Of a stretch of 64,000 nt of DNA, positions 25,041 through 34,003 are shown piece by piece. Within the stretch, counting starts at the first letter, position 1. Each line of letters starts with the position of its first letter. The DNA is from Streptomyces sp. NRRL F-5135 (lineage in GTDB: Bacteria > Actinomycetota > Actinomycetes > Streptomycetales > Streptomycetaceae). The stretch spans positions 19,135 through 83,134 of the forward strand of contig NZ_JOHR01000028.1 of assembly GCF_000719775.1 (NCBI RefSeq). Direction: 5' to 3'. The notes under the pieces were generated by a model. It made no database searches and was not told where the DNA came from. It was given only the letters and a program-made list of their open reading frames with translations. Position numbers and translations under genes: made by a program.

Positions 25041-25378
25041 CGGCGGGGCCGTTCGATGAGCCGGATGATGCCGAACCCGAGATCGGTGTCCTCGTCGCCG
25101 GGCTGGGGTTCGTCCGGCGGGGCAGGTACGTCGCCGGATTCGAGGGCGTTGATCTGCCGCTCGATGGCCTTGATGTTCTCGGTGTAGGACACGCCGACGA
25201 CGCCGGTCACGGTGACGGTGGACGGCTGGTCGTGGATGAGCGCGGCCTTGCGCTCGTAGAGGACTTCGAGGGCGACCGCCCGCGCGCTGCCGAGGCGGGC
25301 GTACCGCTGTTCGAGGTCTGCGGTGTCGGTGCTGGGGCCGAGCTGGGAGATCAGCCAGGCTTGTACGGCGCTGTTCAC
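25037..25378 (-). CDS. Head-region hypothetical protein, 113 residues
   Basis: The GTG at 25378 follows AGGAGGACC. Residues 1-30 are helical, the middle has STVTVTGVVGVSYTENIKAIERQIN, and the C-terminus is acidic with LGFGIIRL. It resembles the small connector or adaptor genes that follow the capsid gene, but I cannot name a family. A hairpin separates it from the upstream capsid genes. Confidence 0.6.
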   Translation of the reverse strand: MNSAVQAWLISQLGPSTDTADLEQRYARLGSARAVALEVLYERKAALIHDQPSTVTVTGVVGVSYTENIKAIERQINALESGDVPAPPDEPQPGDEDTDLGFGIIRLIERPRR

Positions 25379-25415
25379 AGGTCCTCCGTACGGGCGGGGC
25401 GGGAAGGGGGGCAGC

Positions 25416-25455
25416 GTGCGGGCCCGGGCGGCGCCCCCACCGGCCGGGCCCGCAC
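25416..25455. terminator. Hairpin between capsid and connector genes
   Basis: GTGCGGGCCCGG and CCGGGCCCGCAC form 12-bp arms around a 16-base loop, in the gap after the gene ending at 25461. It could reduce read-through from the highly expressed capsid genes. Confidence 0.7.
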
Positions 25456-25460
25456 ACCGC

Positions 25461-25793
25461 CTACCGGCCGCCGGTGCCCTCAGCAGCGGCCGTCCGGCCC
25501 CGAGCCGGCTTCTTGGCCGCCGTCTTACGGGCAGCCGGTTTGGTGGTCGCGGAGTCAGCGGACGGGACCGTGCCGTCGTCAGCGTTTCCGGCCGGGGCGT
25601 CGCCAGGCGCGTCGTCCGGGTCGGCTCCGGCGTCGTCTGCGTCCGCTTCCGGGGGGAGGGTTCCGCCCTCCCAGGCGCTGGCCATCCGCACCAGCGCGGC
25701 CAGGTGCGGGGCCGGTTCCTCCCCTGCATTCAGAACCCTGCGGCGGCCGGTTTTCGGGTCGGTCACGTGCACCGACCGGGCGAGCTTCGCCAC
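25461..25793 (-). CDS. Small capsid-associated Lys/Ala-rich protein
   Basis: The first 45 residues (VHVTDPKTGRRRVLNAGEEP, then ALVRMASAWEGG) look folded. The rest is low-complexity Asp/Ala then Lys/Ala/Thr (AARKTAAKKPARGRT), resembling basic DNA-binding tails. It follows the major capsid gene by three bases. The N-terminal motif is found in short actinophage head proteins; function inferred only. Confidence 0.65.
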   Translation of the reverse strand: MAKLARSVHVTDPKTGRRRVLNAGEEPAPHLAALVRMASAWEGGTLPPEADADDAGADPDDAPGDAPAGNADDGTVPSADSATTKPAARKTAAKKPARGRTAAAEGTGGR

Positions 25794-25796
25794 GGT

Positions 25797-26849
25797 TCAG
25801 TCCTCCAGGACAGTGGCCGTGATGTGGATGTCCGGTACGTACAGCACCGGCATGCCCACTGCGGCGCCGCGTGTGTAGACCTGCACCGGGTTGTCCTCGA
25901 CCTTGGTGACAATGACGATGCCGGGGGCCTGCTCGGCGGTGAGGGCCGGGTTGGAGCCGGAGGAGAGCTGGATGCCTTCGGCAGTCAGCCCGTACTGGGT
26001 CTCGGCCCACTGGTTCGGAGCGATACCCGGCGTCATGATCCACAGGTTGTCGGGGAGGACCCGCACGTAGTTGCCTTCGTCGTCGTACACCTGGACGTCG
26101 TACTCGACGATCGGCGGCAGGTTGTAGCGGGCGCGGACGGCCGAGACCTGGTCCGGGGCGAGCATTGCCGTGGGGGTCTGGCCGCCGATCGGCGTGTTGT
26201 AGTACGAGGCCCGGTACTCCTGGTTCGCGGCGAGGAACGAGCGGGCCCGGCGGGAGGTGATGACCCGGGACGGGACCGGCGCGCCGGTGTCGCGCAGGTA
26301 GTTCATCCACGCCATCTCGTCGGTGAGGGGGGTGGCGTGGGCCTCGTTCCACGGGATCGCGGCGGTGGGCCGGTTCGCGGCGGGCACGTTCCAGTCGACG
26401 TCGAGGCCGTTGCCGGGCAGGTCGACGACTCCGGTGGCGAGGATTTTCCCGGCGGCGATCTCCTGGGCGGTCTTGATGGACTCGAAGTGCCGCTCGATGT
26501 CGTCGTACAGCTTCTCGATGAACTCGGCGGCGTCCTGGCCGTGCGAGATGTTGAAGAGGATGGTCTCCATCTCGCTGATGGGGAGGGTCTGGCCGAGCGG
26601 GGGCAGCAGGCCCTCGTTGACGACCCTGGACGCGTGGCGAGTCGCGATGGCGGTCGGCGCGTCGTAGACGCGGAACTTCGCCGCGTTCACGCGCCGCTTG
26701 CTGGAGCTGGTGCGGAACTTGATGTTGTTGATGTTCCGCTCGGGGACGATCTGCTGGGTGAGCAGGTAGTCCGCGGGGGTGGTCAGTTCGCGGACGAACG
26801 CGTTGATCTCGGCGGCGTCGAGCTCCCGCAGGAGCAGGTCGAGGTCCAT
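25797..26849 (-). CDS. Major capsid protein (lambda gpE-like)
   Basis: The 350-residue protein has the gpE-like capsid pattern: an N-terminal arm (FVRELTTPADYLLTQQIVPE), a long spine with EMETILFNISHGQDAAEFIEK and a C-terminal P domain with PNQWAETQYGLTAEGI and NPVQVYTRGAAVGMPV. It starts at 26849 and lies between the decoration protein and the small basic protein. It should be the most abundant virion protein. Confidence 0.9.
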   Translation of the reverse strand: MDLDLLLRELDAAEINAFVRELTTPADYLLTQQIVPERNINNIKFRTSSSKRRVNAAKFRVYDAPTAIATRHASRVVNEGLLPPLGQTLPISEMETILFNISHGQDAAEFIEKLYDDIERHFESIKTAQEIAAGKILATGVVDLPGNGLDVDWNVPAANRPTAAIPWNEAHATPLTDEMAWMNYLRDTGAPVPSRVITSRRARSFLAANQEYRASYYNTPIGGQTPTAMLAPDQVSAVRARYNLPPIVEYDVQVYDDEGNYVRVLPDNLWIMTPGIAPNQWAETQYGLTAEGIQLSSGSNPALTAEQAPGIVIVTKVEDNPVQVYTRGAAVGMPVLYVPDIHITATVLED

Positions 26850-26869
26850 GTCGGTGGTCTCCTGTGGGC

Positions 26870-27613
26870 TCAGCGCCAGTGGATGAACGCGGTCGTGGAG
26901 GTCACGTCATCGGCGTCGAAGGGGATGGGGAGCTTGCTGGCGTACACCTCGGCCTGCCACAGCAGGACGCCGCCGCACTTGGTGGAGCCCGGGTTGAAGG
27001 GGGTCTCCTCGAGGAGGAACCCGGCGAGGACCTGGGTGCCGTCCGATGCTCCGGCAGCGCCGCCGGCGGTGGCCGTGGCGATGGTGACGGCCGGGGACGT
27101 CCCGCCGGTCAGGCCGGATGCGGATGCGGTCATCTGGGGGACGTCTTCGCCGAGGTAGGCGCCCGCGAAGGTCACAGAGATGACCGCGCCGGGGTGGGGG
27201 CCGCCGGTGACGGTGACATCGCCCGGGGCGATGTTCGACAGTGCTTCGAGCGCGGCCTTCACCTGTGCGGCGGTCGCGTTGTAGGGGATGCCGGCGGTGG
27301 TCTGCCCGGAGAACGTGAGCGTGTAGGTGCCGCCGGTCGGGCTTCCAGTGACGGTGACGGTCTGGACCTCTGCGGTGGGGCCGCTGTACGGGCCGTACAG
27401 CCCCGACGCGGTGATCTTCCCGAGGGGAAGGCCGGACTTGAGGATGTTCCGGCCCTGGAGGAGGGTGCCCTTGGTGTAGTGGACGCCCTCGACGAACTTG
27501 CTGAGGTCCAGGGTGATGGTGTTGCCGTCGTTGGTGCCGACCAGGGAGGCGAGCCAGGGACGGCCCGAGGTGGCGGTTTCGTCCACGACGGTCATGGGCT
27601 GGAAGTCGTTCAC
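26870..27613 (-). CDS. Capsid decoration protein with inserted beta domain
   Basis: The GTG at 27613 follows AAGGAG. The 247-residue protein has a head-decoration-type core (residues 1-75 and 190-247: TITLDLSKFVEGVHY, LKSGLPLGKITASGLYGPY, AGFLLEETPFN), interrupted by a Gly/Thr-rich beta domain (TYTLTFSGQTTAGIPYNATA, LEALSNIAPGDVTVTGG) with the repeat module seen on many actinophage surfaces. It probably stabilises the capsid and displays the extra domain outward. Confidence 0.82.
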   Translation of the reverse strand: MNDFQPMTVVDETATSGRPWLASLVGTNDGNTITLDLSKFVEGVHYTKGTLLQGRNILKSGLPLGKITASGLYGPYSGPTAEVQTVTVTGSPTGGTYTLTFSGQTTAGIPYNATAAQVKAALEALSNIAPGDVTVTGGPHPGAVISVTFAGAYLGEDVPQMTASASGLTGGTSPAVTIATATAGGAAGASDGTQVLAGFLLEETPFNPGSTKCGGVLLWQAEVYASKLPIPFDADDVTSTTAFIHWR

Positions 27614-27726
27614 GACCTCTGCTCCTTGCGTGAAACGGCGAGTGGTTGCCTGCGGCGCCGGTTGGCGCGCGTCCACGAGGAGCGGGCGTGGTCCCTGGTC
27701 CGGCCGCGCGGTGGCGGCCGGGGGTC

Positions 27727-28503
27727 TTATGCGGCGGGGCGGTGGCCGCGGGCCTGCGCGATGGCGCGGCCGCGGTCTCCGGGCTTCCCTGTGGGGGCCT
27801 GCCGGACTGGCGGGCCGCCGGCCGGGGCTCCGCCGGGGGCCGGGGGAAGCTGAGGCGGCGCGGCCGGTGGTTTGATGCCGAACAGTTCGGGGCGGCGTTC
27901 CTTCAGCTGGGTTGCGGCGTCCGTGAGGGCCTGGTCGTCGGCGTCGTCGGGGACGCGGAGGAGGGTGACGGCGTCCTCGAGGTCGGTGCCGGTCGCGCCG
28001 AGGCCGACGAGGACGGCGCGGTGGGCCGCAGCGCGTTCCCGGGCCTCGGCGGCCTTCTCCCGTGCCGCAGCACGGGCTTCCCGGTCGGTGAGTTCCTTCT
28101 CCTTGCGTTCATGCTCCGACATGCGGGCCTGCTCGGCCTTCTTCTGCTCCTCGACGTAGGTGCGCAGGCCGTTGACGTCGTCGAAACCGAGGTCGGAGGC
28201 GAGCCGCTGGTTGCCGTTGCGGCGGCCGGAGTCCTTCTCGGCGGTCAGCTTCTGCTCAAGCCAGTTGCGGTGGACGACGACTTCACCGTCGGCGAGGCCG
28301 GGCAGGGCGGAGGAAGGGGCCGGCGGCTTCGGCTTGGGCGCGCTGTCGTCCAGCTTCGGGCCCGGGGCAGCGGCCGGGGTCGGTACCGGAGGTGTGGGGG
28401 CGCCGCCGTCGTTGTAGAACACGGCGAGCCTGGCGATGCCGGCGTAGGGGTGCGCCCAGGCCGTGGCCGGGGCGGTGTGGTGCTGCTGCGCGGGGCGACG
28501 CAT
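27727..28503 (-). CDS. Capsid scaffolding protein
   Basis: The 258-residue protein has a central coiled coil (VEEQKKAEQARMSEHERKEK; EARAAAREKAAEARERAAAH), acidic and Pro-rich flanks, and lies just upstream of the decoration and capsid genes. This is the usual position and build of a scaffold: it directs capsid assembly and leaves before DNA packaging. The ATG at 28503 follows GGGAGG. Confidence 0.8.
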   Translation of the reverse strand: MRRPAQQHHTAPATAWAHPYAGIARLAVFYNDGGAPTPPVPTPAAAPGPKLDDSAPKPKPPAPSSALPGLADGEVVVHRNWLEQKLTAEKDSGRRNGNQRLASDLGFDDVNGLRTYVEEQKKAEQARMSEHERKEKELTDREARAAAREKAAEARERAAAHRAVLVGLGATGTDLEDAVTLLRVPDDADDQALTDAATQLKERRPELFGIKPPAAPPQLPPAPGGAPAGGPPVRQAPTGKPGDRGRAIAQARGHRPAA

Positions 28504-28568
28504 GAGGGCAGATCCTCCCAAGGAATATTCAGGCCCCGCGCCTGAGATCAAGGAAAGCACGGATCGGT

Positions 28569-30455
28569 TCACGGGTTGCCCCCGCTCCCCTCCGGCTGGC
28601 CGGCCGGGCCCTGCCCCTGGGGGTCTTGGGGCGGCTGTACACCGGGCTGGGGCGGCAGTTGGATCGGCGGTACGGGTGGTTGTTCGGGGGCTTTGCGGCC
28701 AAGGAAGTCGGCGACTTCGTCGGGGTTGCCGAGCGCGTCGGCCAGATCGCGTGCCTGCGCGAAGGCCCGGGACTGGATCTGTTCGATCTCCTTCTCCATG
28801 TCGTCGATGGGGAAGCCGGCCTCGGTCAGCATCCGCACCGCGGTCTCAAGGGAGAGGACACCCTTCTCGACGCCGGTCGTTACCTGCTGGAGGACAGCGT
28901 CCCGGTCGGTGGGCGTGTACGGGCCGTAGATGAGCTTGGCGGGCACGGGGGTGATGCCGGCCCAGTCGGGGTGCTGCCCGGCGAGGTGGAGTCGCTGTAC
29001 GAACTTCAGCAGGAGGGTGTTCTTGTGGTCACGCGCGAGGCGCATGTCGTCCATGAGGGAGTCCAGCGGGCCGAGGCTGAGGGCGAGGGCGTAGCCGGAG
29101 GGCACCTTCGAGGGGTCCATGGTGCCGAGGGAGACGGCGGGGAGGCGTACGACGGTCGCGGCCCGCTCGGACAGGTCGTGGCGTTGGTGGCGTAGCTCTT
29201 GGAGTTGGGGGGCGGTGTTGAGGGTGTCCATGCGGCCGTTCTCGCCGAGGGTGAAGACCATGCCTGGGGCGACGGCGTGCTGGCCGCTGCCGGTGATGTT
29301 CTTCCCGGCGAGGCCGATGATCGGGGATCCGGTGGTGGCGGAGGCGCGGGCGCTGTCGGTGTCGGTGCCCTGGAGTTCGTCGAAGACCTGGAGGACCGCG
29401 GCGAGAGAGGACTGGCCCCAGTGCTCCTCGGCCGGGGGGACGGTGTTGGGGACGTGGATCACCGGGATGAAGTCGATGAGGAGGTCCAGGTGGTCGAGGA
29501 CTTCCCCGTCGGAGCGGGTCGCGAACGTTGCTTTCTCGAGCGGCAGGGAGTCGACGTCGGCAGGGGCCCGGATGTCGCCGAGTTCCCAGGTCGCGTCGGT
29601 GAGGTAGCACGCCCGGTAGGACGGCTTGTCGGACCACGGGTAGATGCGGCTGATGGCGCCGCTGTCGGGGTCGGCGACGTCCCCCTTACCGAGGCTGGGG
29701 ACGGGCGGCTCGCCGTCGGCGGGCTCGGTCATGACGGGGGCTCGGACGGGCCGGCTGTTGCGGTCGACGCCGGATGCGGTCGCGGGCCGGATCCAGTCGA
29801 GTTCGTAGGTGATGCGGCGCAGGCGGGCAGGGAGGTTCCGCTGCTTGTCCTCTGGCAGCTCCCACGCGAAGTGGATCCGCTGCGGGTACTCGCCGCCGTC
29901 GTCGTCTTCTCCGATGACGGGGAAGTAGAAGCCGGGGTCGGAGACCCGCAGGGTGACGCGTTCCTTCGCGGGGTCCCAGGCGAGCCGGTAGACGGCGTCG
30001 CCGAGGGAGACGGCTTTGCGTTCGGCCTGCTTCATCCGCATGGGCAGCAGTTCGGTCTCGGCCCAGTCCCGCAGAAGGTCCTGGACGCGTTCCGCCGCCG
30101 CCTGCCCCCCGTCGGCTTCGTCGCTGGCGGCGTGTTCGGCGCCGGGGACGGTGATGGTCTGCCCGCGGCCCATGACGTGAGCGACCAGGGTGTCGACGAA
30201 CATGCTGGGGTCGCCGTACTCGCGCCGGTCCCGCTCGGTGCTGCCGCCGTGGATCTCGGCGAGTTCAGCGGCCTGGTTGGAGTCGTACGCGGTGAACAGC
30301 TTGTATGCGGCGAGGCGCCGTTCGTCGGCGGCTGGCACCCAGGAGGCGTACGCCTCGGGGAAGGCCCGCCGGTTGGGCATGCCGAGATGGTCGCTGTAGA
30401 CCGGCTTGAAGTTGAGGCGCGACCAGGCGTCGATGAGCACGGTCTTGAGGCCCAC
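28569..30455 (-). CDS. Portal protein
   Basis: The GTG at 30455 is preceded by GGAGGGAAC, better than the upstream in-frame ATG at 30533. The 628-residue protein contains features of SPP1/lambda-type portals: GDPSMFVDTLVAHVMGRG, RVSDPGFYFPVIGEDDDG, and the helical C-terminal stem with DPSKVPSGYALALSLGPL, LLLKFVQRLHLAG. The C-terminus is Pro/Gln-rich. A ring of portal subunits forms the DNA entry channel and terminase dock. The late transcript passes through this gene to the capsid genes. Confidence 0.92.
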   Translation of the reverse strand: MGLKTVLIDAWSRLNFKPVYSDHLGMPNRRAFPEAYASWVPAADERRLAAYKLFTAYDSNQAAELAEIHGGSTERDRREYGDPSMFVDTLVAHVMGRGQTITVPGAEHAASDEADGGQAAAERVQDLLRDWAETELLPMRMKQAERKAVSLGDAVYRLAWDPAKERVTLRVSDPGFYFPVIGEDDDGGEYPQRIHFAWELPEDKQRNLPARLRRITYELDWIRPATASGVDRNSRPVRAPVMTEPADGEPPVPSLGKGDVADPDSGAISRIYPWSDKPSYRACYLTDATWELGDIRAPADVDSLPLEKATFATRSDGEVLDHLDLLIDFIPVIHVPNTVPPAEEHWGQSSLAAVLQVFDELQGTDTDSARASATTGSPIIGLAGKNITGSGQHAVAPGMVFTLGENGRMDTLNTAPQLQELRHQRHDLSERAATVVRLPAVSLGTMDPSKVPSGYALALSLGPLDSLMDDMRLARDHKNTLLLKFVQRLHLAGQHPDWAGITPVPAKLIYGPYTPTDRDAVLQQVTTGVEKGVLSLETAVRMLTEAGFPIDDMEKEIEQIQSRAFAQARDLADALGNPDEVADFLGRKAPEQPPVPPIQLPPQPGVQPPQDPQGQGPAGQPEGSGGNP

Positions 30456-30769
30456 AAAGTTCCCTCCGTATAGCTGGCCCCGCGCCGCATCCAGCGTACG
30501 AGCGTTCCGAAGGTACGTTCCCCCGGCTCTCAACCGGCCGCGTCATTCACCCATTCGAGTTACAGGGCGAAGGGGTACCCCTCGAAAAGGCGCCCCATTG
30601 GAGGGCGTTGTGGGGATTCGCTCACGTACGCAAGGCATCGGGGGTCCGTAGTCGCATTCGGGAGGTCGTAGAATCTGGATTGGGCGTTCACACCACACGC
30701 TTCCTGATCGTCCCCCGGCCGCAATTGCCCGGGGGAACGCCTGCGGGTTGACCGGATCAGGAGGATCAG
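30456..30769. other. Gene-poor gap between terminase and portal
   Basis: The 623 bases between portal start (30455) and terminase stop (31079) hold no other long frame I would accept. The 314 bases shown contain a TAGAAT at about 30666 that could be a plus-strand -10, but no matching -35 was clear. The portion after the terminator, to 31078, holds only the end of the terminase gene and a short AT-richer stretch. A late promoter for portal and head genes may lie here. Confidence 0.4.
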
Positions 30770-30856
30770 GTGGAGAACGACCATCCGGACTGGGGCTTTT
30801 GGTGCTTCGTCATCGCCCTCTTCGAGTTGGTGCTCAAGGTGATGACGCCGCAGTAG
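30770..30856 (+). CDS. 28-residue hydrophobic peptide
   Basis: AGGAGG lies six bases before a GTG. The peptide is MENDHPDWGFW followed by a hydrophobic stretch CFVIALFELVLKVMTPQ, which is amphipathic or membrane-seeking. It is on the opposite strand to all surrounding head genes and is followed within 25 bases by a strong terminator, so it looks like an independent transcription unit. It resembles short peptides of temperate elements that act on the membrane. Function is unknown; annotation rests on the ribosome site, terminator and lack of alternatives. Confidence 0.7.
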   Translation: MENDHPDWGFWCFVIALFELVLKVMTPQ

Positions 30857-30878
30857 CCGCCAGTCCGGATCCGTGACG

Positions 30879-30912
30879 AGCCGCCTCCCAGCCAGGGAGG
30901 CGGCTTCGTTGT
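30879..30912 (+). terminator. Rho-independent-like terminator after the 28-residue gene
   Basis: AGCCGCCTCCC pairs perfectly with GGGAGGCGGCT across a five-base loop and is followed by TCGTTGTTT, a T-rich tail. It is the most classical terminator in the window. Confidence 0.85.
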
Positions 30913-31078
30913 TTCTCCCTGAACCCCAGCGAACTTAACAGTGCGCCGGAACTATTCCAATGTACCTTCACGAACCGAGATTTTTAAATCTCGCCCAGTT
31001 GGTGAGAGTGATTCCCTTCTCGGCTTGCATCTCGTCTCAGATCACCGTCCAGGGGCCTTGCTGGGCCTGTCACGGTCT

Positions 31079-32701
31079 TCAGCGCCGTCCGCTGAGACGG
31101 TGGTCTGCATACTTTGCCGTCTGTACGGCAGCTGAAGCTGGATCTGCCAGTTCGGTGAGTCCGTGTACGCAGGCGTCCATGCGGTCTGGGGAGTCCATGC
31201 CGGGGATCCAGGTGACAAGTTGTCCCTCAAGGCGCGGGAACTCGCCGACGTGGTGGACAAGGCCCTGGGCGTACAGCTGGGCGATTGGTTCGGCGCGCAG
31301 GCGTTTCCCCTGCTTGGCGTGCACTTCGATGATGGCTGGCATCAACATGCCAGCGGTCTCGCCCGCCTCGGTGAGCTCCTTCCAGGCTTGGCGGATGATC
31401 TGCTTGGCCATGTCGCCGCCGAAGTTCGACTCGACGACGATCGCGTCCGCGCGTAGCTCGATGGCGAGGCGGCAGGCCGCGTGTCCCCAGGTGTCTGCTC
31501 CCATCCGGTCGGAGCGGTCGGCGAGCACGTACAGCTGCCCTGTGTTGTCGCGCCCGCCGGCCCAGAGGCCGGTTTCGTCGTTGACGTCGTCATCCCCGCC
31601 CGCGGTGTCCACGGCGACGACGATGCGGGTGAGGTCGACGCCTCGGAACTGCATGGGGGTGAGCCGGTTGTCAGTGATCCACGGCCACTGCCATACGCCG
31701 CCCTCGAGCGGGCGAGGCTTCTGCTGGTAAAGGGACCACCAGACGCGTTCGCCGACCGCGCGCCGGATCTTCTCGAGGGCCTTGCGTCCGTACCGGAGCG
31801 GCCAGAGGGGTTCTCCGACAGGACGGCCGAGGGCGTCGTCTTCACTGTCGGCGATGGCCGGCAGGTCGAGGATGGTCCAGTCGGAGGCGTCTTCGCCTTC
31901 GAGGATGCGGCCGGCGAGGTCTTGCTCGTGCCAGCGTGTCTGGATGACCAGGATGCTGCCGCCGGGCTCGATGCGAGTGTTGAGGACGGACGTCCACCAG
32001 TCCCAGAGGCGGCGGCGCATGGTGGGCGATTCGGCGTCGGCGGCGTCCTTGATGGGGTCGTCGACGATCGCGAGGTGCGCGCCCTTGCCGGTGAGTCCTC
32101 CGCCGACGCCGGCGGTGACGAGGCCGCCGTCGAGCCGGTTACCGGTGTCGGGGTCGGCGAGGTCGAATCGGTTGGCGGCTTTGGATCCGGCGTGGAGGGC
32201 GAGGCCGAGCTGGGGTCCGTAGGTGTTGATGGCGTCGCGGATCCACCGGCCGTGGTCGTCGGCGAGGTCGGCTGAGTAGGAGGCGATCATCACCCGGTGG
32301 TCGGGGTGCCGCGACAGGTACCACAGGGGTGCCCAGCGCGCGGCGCGGCGGGACTTTCCGTGCCGTGGGGGCATGGTGATGAGGACTTTGCGGGGGCGGC
32401 CGGCGGCGATGTCGCGGAACACCTGGTCGATGAGGTCCAGGTGCCGGGCTTGTTTCTCCTTGCCGTCGGTGAGGATCGCGGACATGGAGCCCGGGGATCG
32501 CTTGAGGGCCATGTCCCGTTCGACGCCAGCGAGAATGGTCCGTATCTCGGGGCTGGCTGCGATTGCGATACGGCGTCGCTGGGCCCGGTTCAGACGCCGG
32601 TACTGGGCGACCAGCTTGAGGAACTCCTCTGCCTCGGCGGCGATGTCGACGTCGGGCTGTTGTCCCGCGTCTTGGGCCAGGGGCGGGTCAGGCGTCTTCA
32701 T
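31079..32701 (-). CDS. Terminase large subunit
   Basis: The 540-residue protein has Walker A MPPRHGKS (about 110-117), Walker B AIVDDP (about 211-216) and a C-terminal RuvC-like nuclease with VAVDTAGGDD, VVESNFGGD and SPDRMDACVHGL, giving the expected acidic residues. ATG 32701 overlaps the small-subunit stop by 14 bases; ATG 32716 would also fit. It cuts and pumps DNA into the capsid. Domain type fits headful-packaging enzymes. Confidence 0.92.
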   Translation of the reverse strand: MKTPDPPLAQDAGQQPDVDIAAEAEEFLKLVAQYRRLNRAQRRRIAIAASPEIRTILAGVERDMALKRSPGSMSAILTDGKEKQARHLDLIDQVFRDIAAGRPRKVLITMPPRHGKSRRAARWAPLWYLSRHPDHRVMIASYSADLADDHGRWIRDAINTYGPQLGLALHAGSKAANRFDLADPDTGNRLDGGLVTAGVGGGLTGKGAHLAIVDDPIKDAADAESPTMRRRLWDWWTSVLNTRIEPGGSILVIQTRWHEQDLAGRILEGEDASDWTILDLPAIADSEDDALGRPVGEPLWPLRYGRKALEKIRRAVGERVWWSLYQQKPRPLEGGVWQWPWITDNRLTPMQFRGVDLTRIVVAVDTAGGDDDVNDETGLWAGGRDNTGQLYVLADRSDRMGADTWGHAACRLAIELRADAIVVESNFGGDMAKQIIRQAWKELTEAGETAGMLMPAIIEVHAKQGKRLRAEPIAQLYAQGLVHHVGEFPRLEGQLVTWIPGMDSPDRMDACVHGLTELADPASAAVQTAKYADHRLSGRR

Positions 32702-33200
32702 CGGTGGTGTCGCCATCATCAGCGTCGTGCGGGTCCTCGGGGATGTCGTCGTCCTCAAGGTCGGGTTCACCCGCGGTGCGGATGAGGTCGCGCAGTTCGG
32801 CAATCGCGACCGGGCCGACCGGGACCGCTCCTCCGTCGGGCCCGGACAGCTCGGTCTTGGCGGGCATGTCGAGTCCGTTCAGCTTTGCCTGCCGGTCCAT
32901 GAGCTTGAGGACGAGCTCGGCGGCCTTGGTGTCGCCGCCAGCGGTAGCGTTCTCCCAGTGGGCTTCGAGGAGTGCTTCGAGGCGTTCGTTCGCTTCCTGC
33001 CGGTACACGCTGGCTTCGGCGGCCTGCTCGTCGCGGCGTTCCTCAATGGCGCGGATGAAGTCCTTGGTGGCGGCGCCGCGGCTGGTGTAGCCGAGGGCGA
33101 GGATGCGGGGGTCTTCGAACCGGACGCCGGCGCGGCGTAGGCGGATGAGTTCTGCGCGGCGGGCGGCGACTTCGGCTTGCTCGGCTTTGGAGGCTGGCAT
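32688..33200 (-). CDS. Terminase small subunit
   Basis: The 170-residue protein has an N-terminal helix-turn-helix-like region (AARRAELIRLRRAGVRFED; ALGYTSRGAATKDFIRAIEE), then a helical middle and an acidic C-terminus. It is adjacent to and overlapping the large subunit gene. It would recognise the packaging start site (pac or cos), which was not identified. Note that the acidic tail runs DLEDDDIPEDPHDADDGDT. Confidence 0.8.
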   Translation of the reverse strand: MPASKAEQAEVAARRAELIRLRRAGVRFEDPRILALGYTSRGAATKDFIRAIEERRDEQAAEASVYRQEANERLEALLEAHWENATAGGDTKAAELVLKLMDRQAKLNGLDMPAKTELSGPDGGAVPVGPVAIAELRDLIRTAGEPDLEDDDIPEDPHDADDGDTTDEDA

Positions 33201-33301
33201 GGCGGTGGGGGCTCCCGCTCAATAGGTGTGGCCCCGCGCCTGTAACCGATGATCCCTGATGCTGGCGGGATTCTTCCCCCGGCGGTGGGCGGGCTGTCAC
33301 G

Positions 33302-34003
33302 ATGCGCGGCATGAGACGTGTGAGTGGGGTGGGGGCTGTCGTGGTGGCGGCGGTGTTGTTGGTGTCGGGGTGCGGGGGCTCGAGCGGGGGTTCGGAGGGC
33401 TCGGGGCCGGGCGGAGAGACGAGTTCGCCGGCGGCGGTGCCGGAGTCGTCGGGGCCGGGGGTTGAGGAGTCGGAGGAGTCGTTCCCGGCGACGCCGGAGG
33501 GGGATGTGGACCGTCTGGCGTCCGAGAAGGGCTGGGTGGTGGACGACCTGTATCCGGCAGCGTCGGACTTCGTGGCGGATATATGCGCGTCGCTGCCGGA
33601 GAGCGCGGCGGACAGCTCGTCGCGGCCTCAGTGGCTGGCGGAGAGCGGCGTGTTGGAGGGCGACGGGAAGGCGGTTCTGCTGGCGGGGATCCCGAAGCTG
33701 TGCCCGAAGTGGGAGGCGACGCTGAAGGAGGCGGTGTCGGGTGACTACGAGCGGTGGGTGTCGTCTGGGGAGTACGAGGTGAAAGCGGGCCCGGCGGATG
33801 CGGGGGCGGATGTGCTGGTGATGCCGGCGGGCACGTACCGGACGGTGGGCGCGCTCGCGGACTGCTACTGGGAGCGGACGTCCGAGGACGGGCAGATCAT
33901 CGACAATCAGTTCGCGACGCAGGCTCGCCGGATCACGGTGACGGTGCAAACGGGAGAACTGTTCAAGTCGGAGCAGTGCGGGACGTGGAAGCCGGTGAAG
34001 TAG
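33302..34003 (+). CDS. Surface lipoprotein, possible moron
   Basis: The N-terminus is a lipoprotein signal: MRRVSG, hydrophobic GAVVVAAVLLVSGC, lipobox LVSGC with Cys at about 23. A Ser/Gly-rich linker follows, then a domain ending AGTYRTVGALADCYWERTSEDG and SEQCGTWKPVK, the C-terminal beta domain common in Streptomyces lipoproteins. It is opposite in strand to all virion genes, between small terminase and the transfer region, flanked by a terminator. This is the moron pattern; superinfection exclusion by blocking receptor or DNA entry is a hypothesis only. Confidence 0.8.
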   Translation: MRGMRRVSGVGAVVVAAVLLVSGCGGSSGGSEGSGPGGETSSPAAVPESSGPGVEESEESFPATPEGDVDRLASEKGWVVDDLYPAASDFVADICASLPESAADSSSRPQWLAESGVLEGDGKAVLLAGIPKLCPKWEATLKEAVSGDYERWVSSGEYEVKAGPADAGADVLVMPAGTYRTVGALADCYWERTSEDGQIIDNQFATQARRITVTVQTGELFKSEQCGTWKPVK

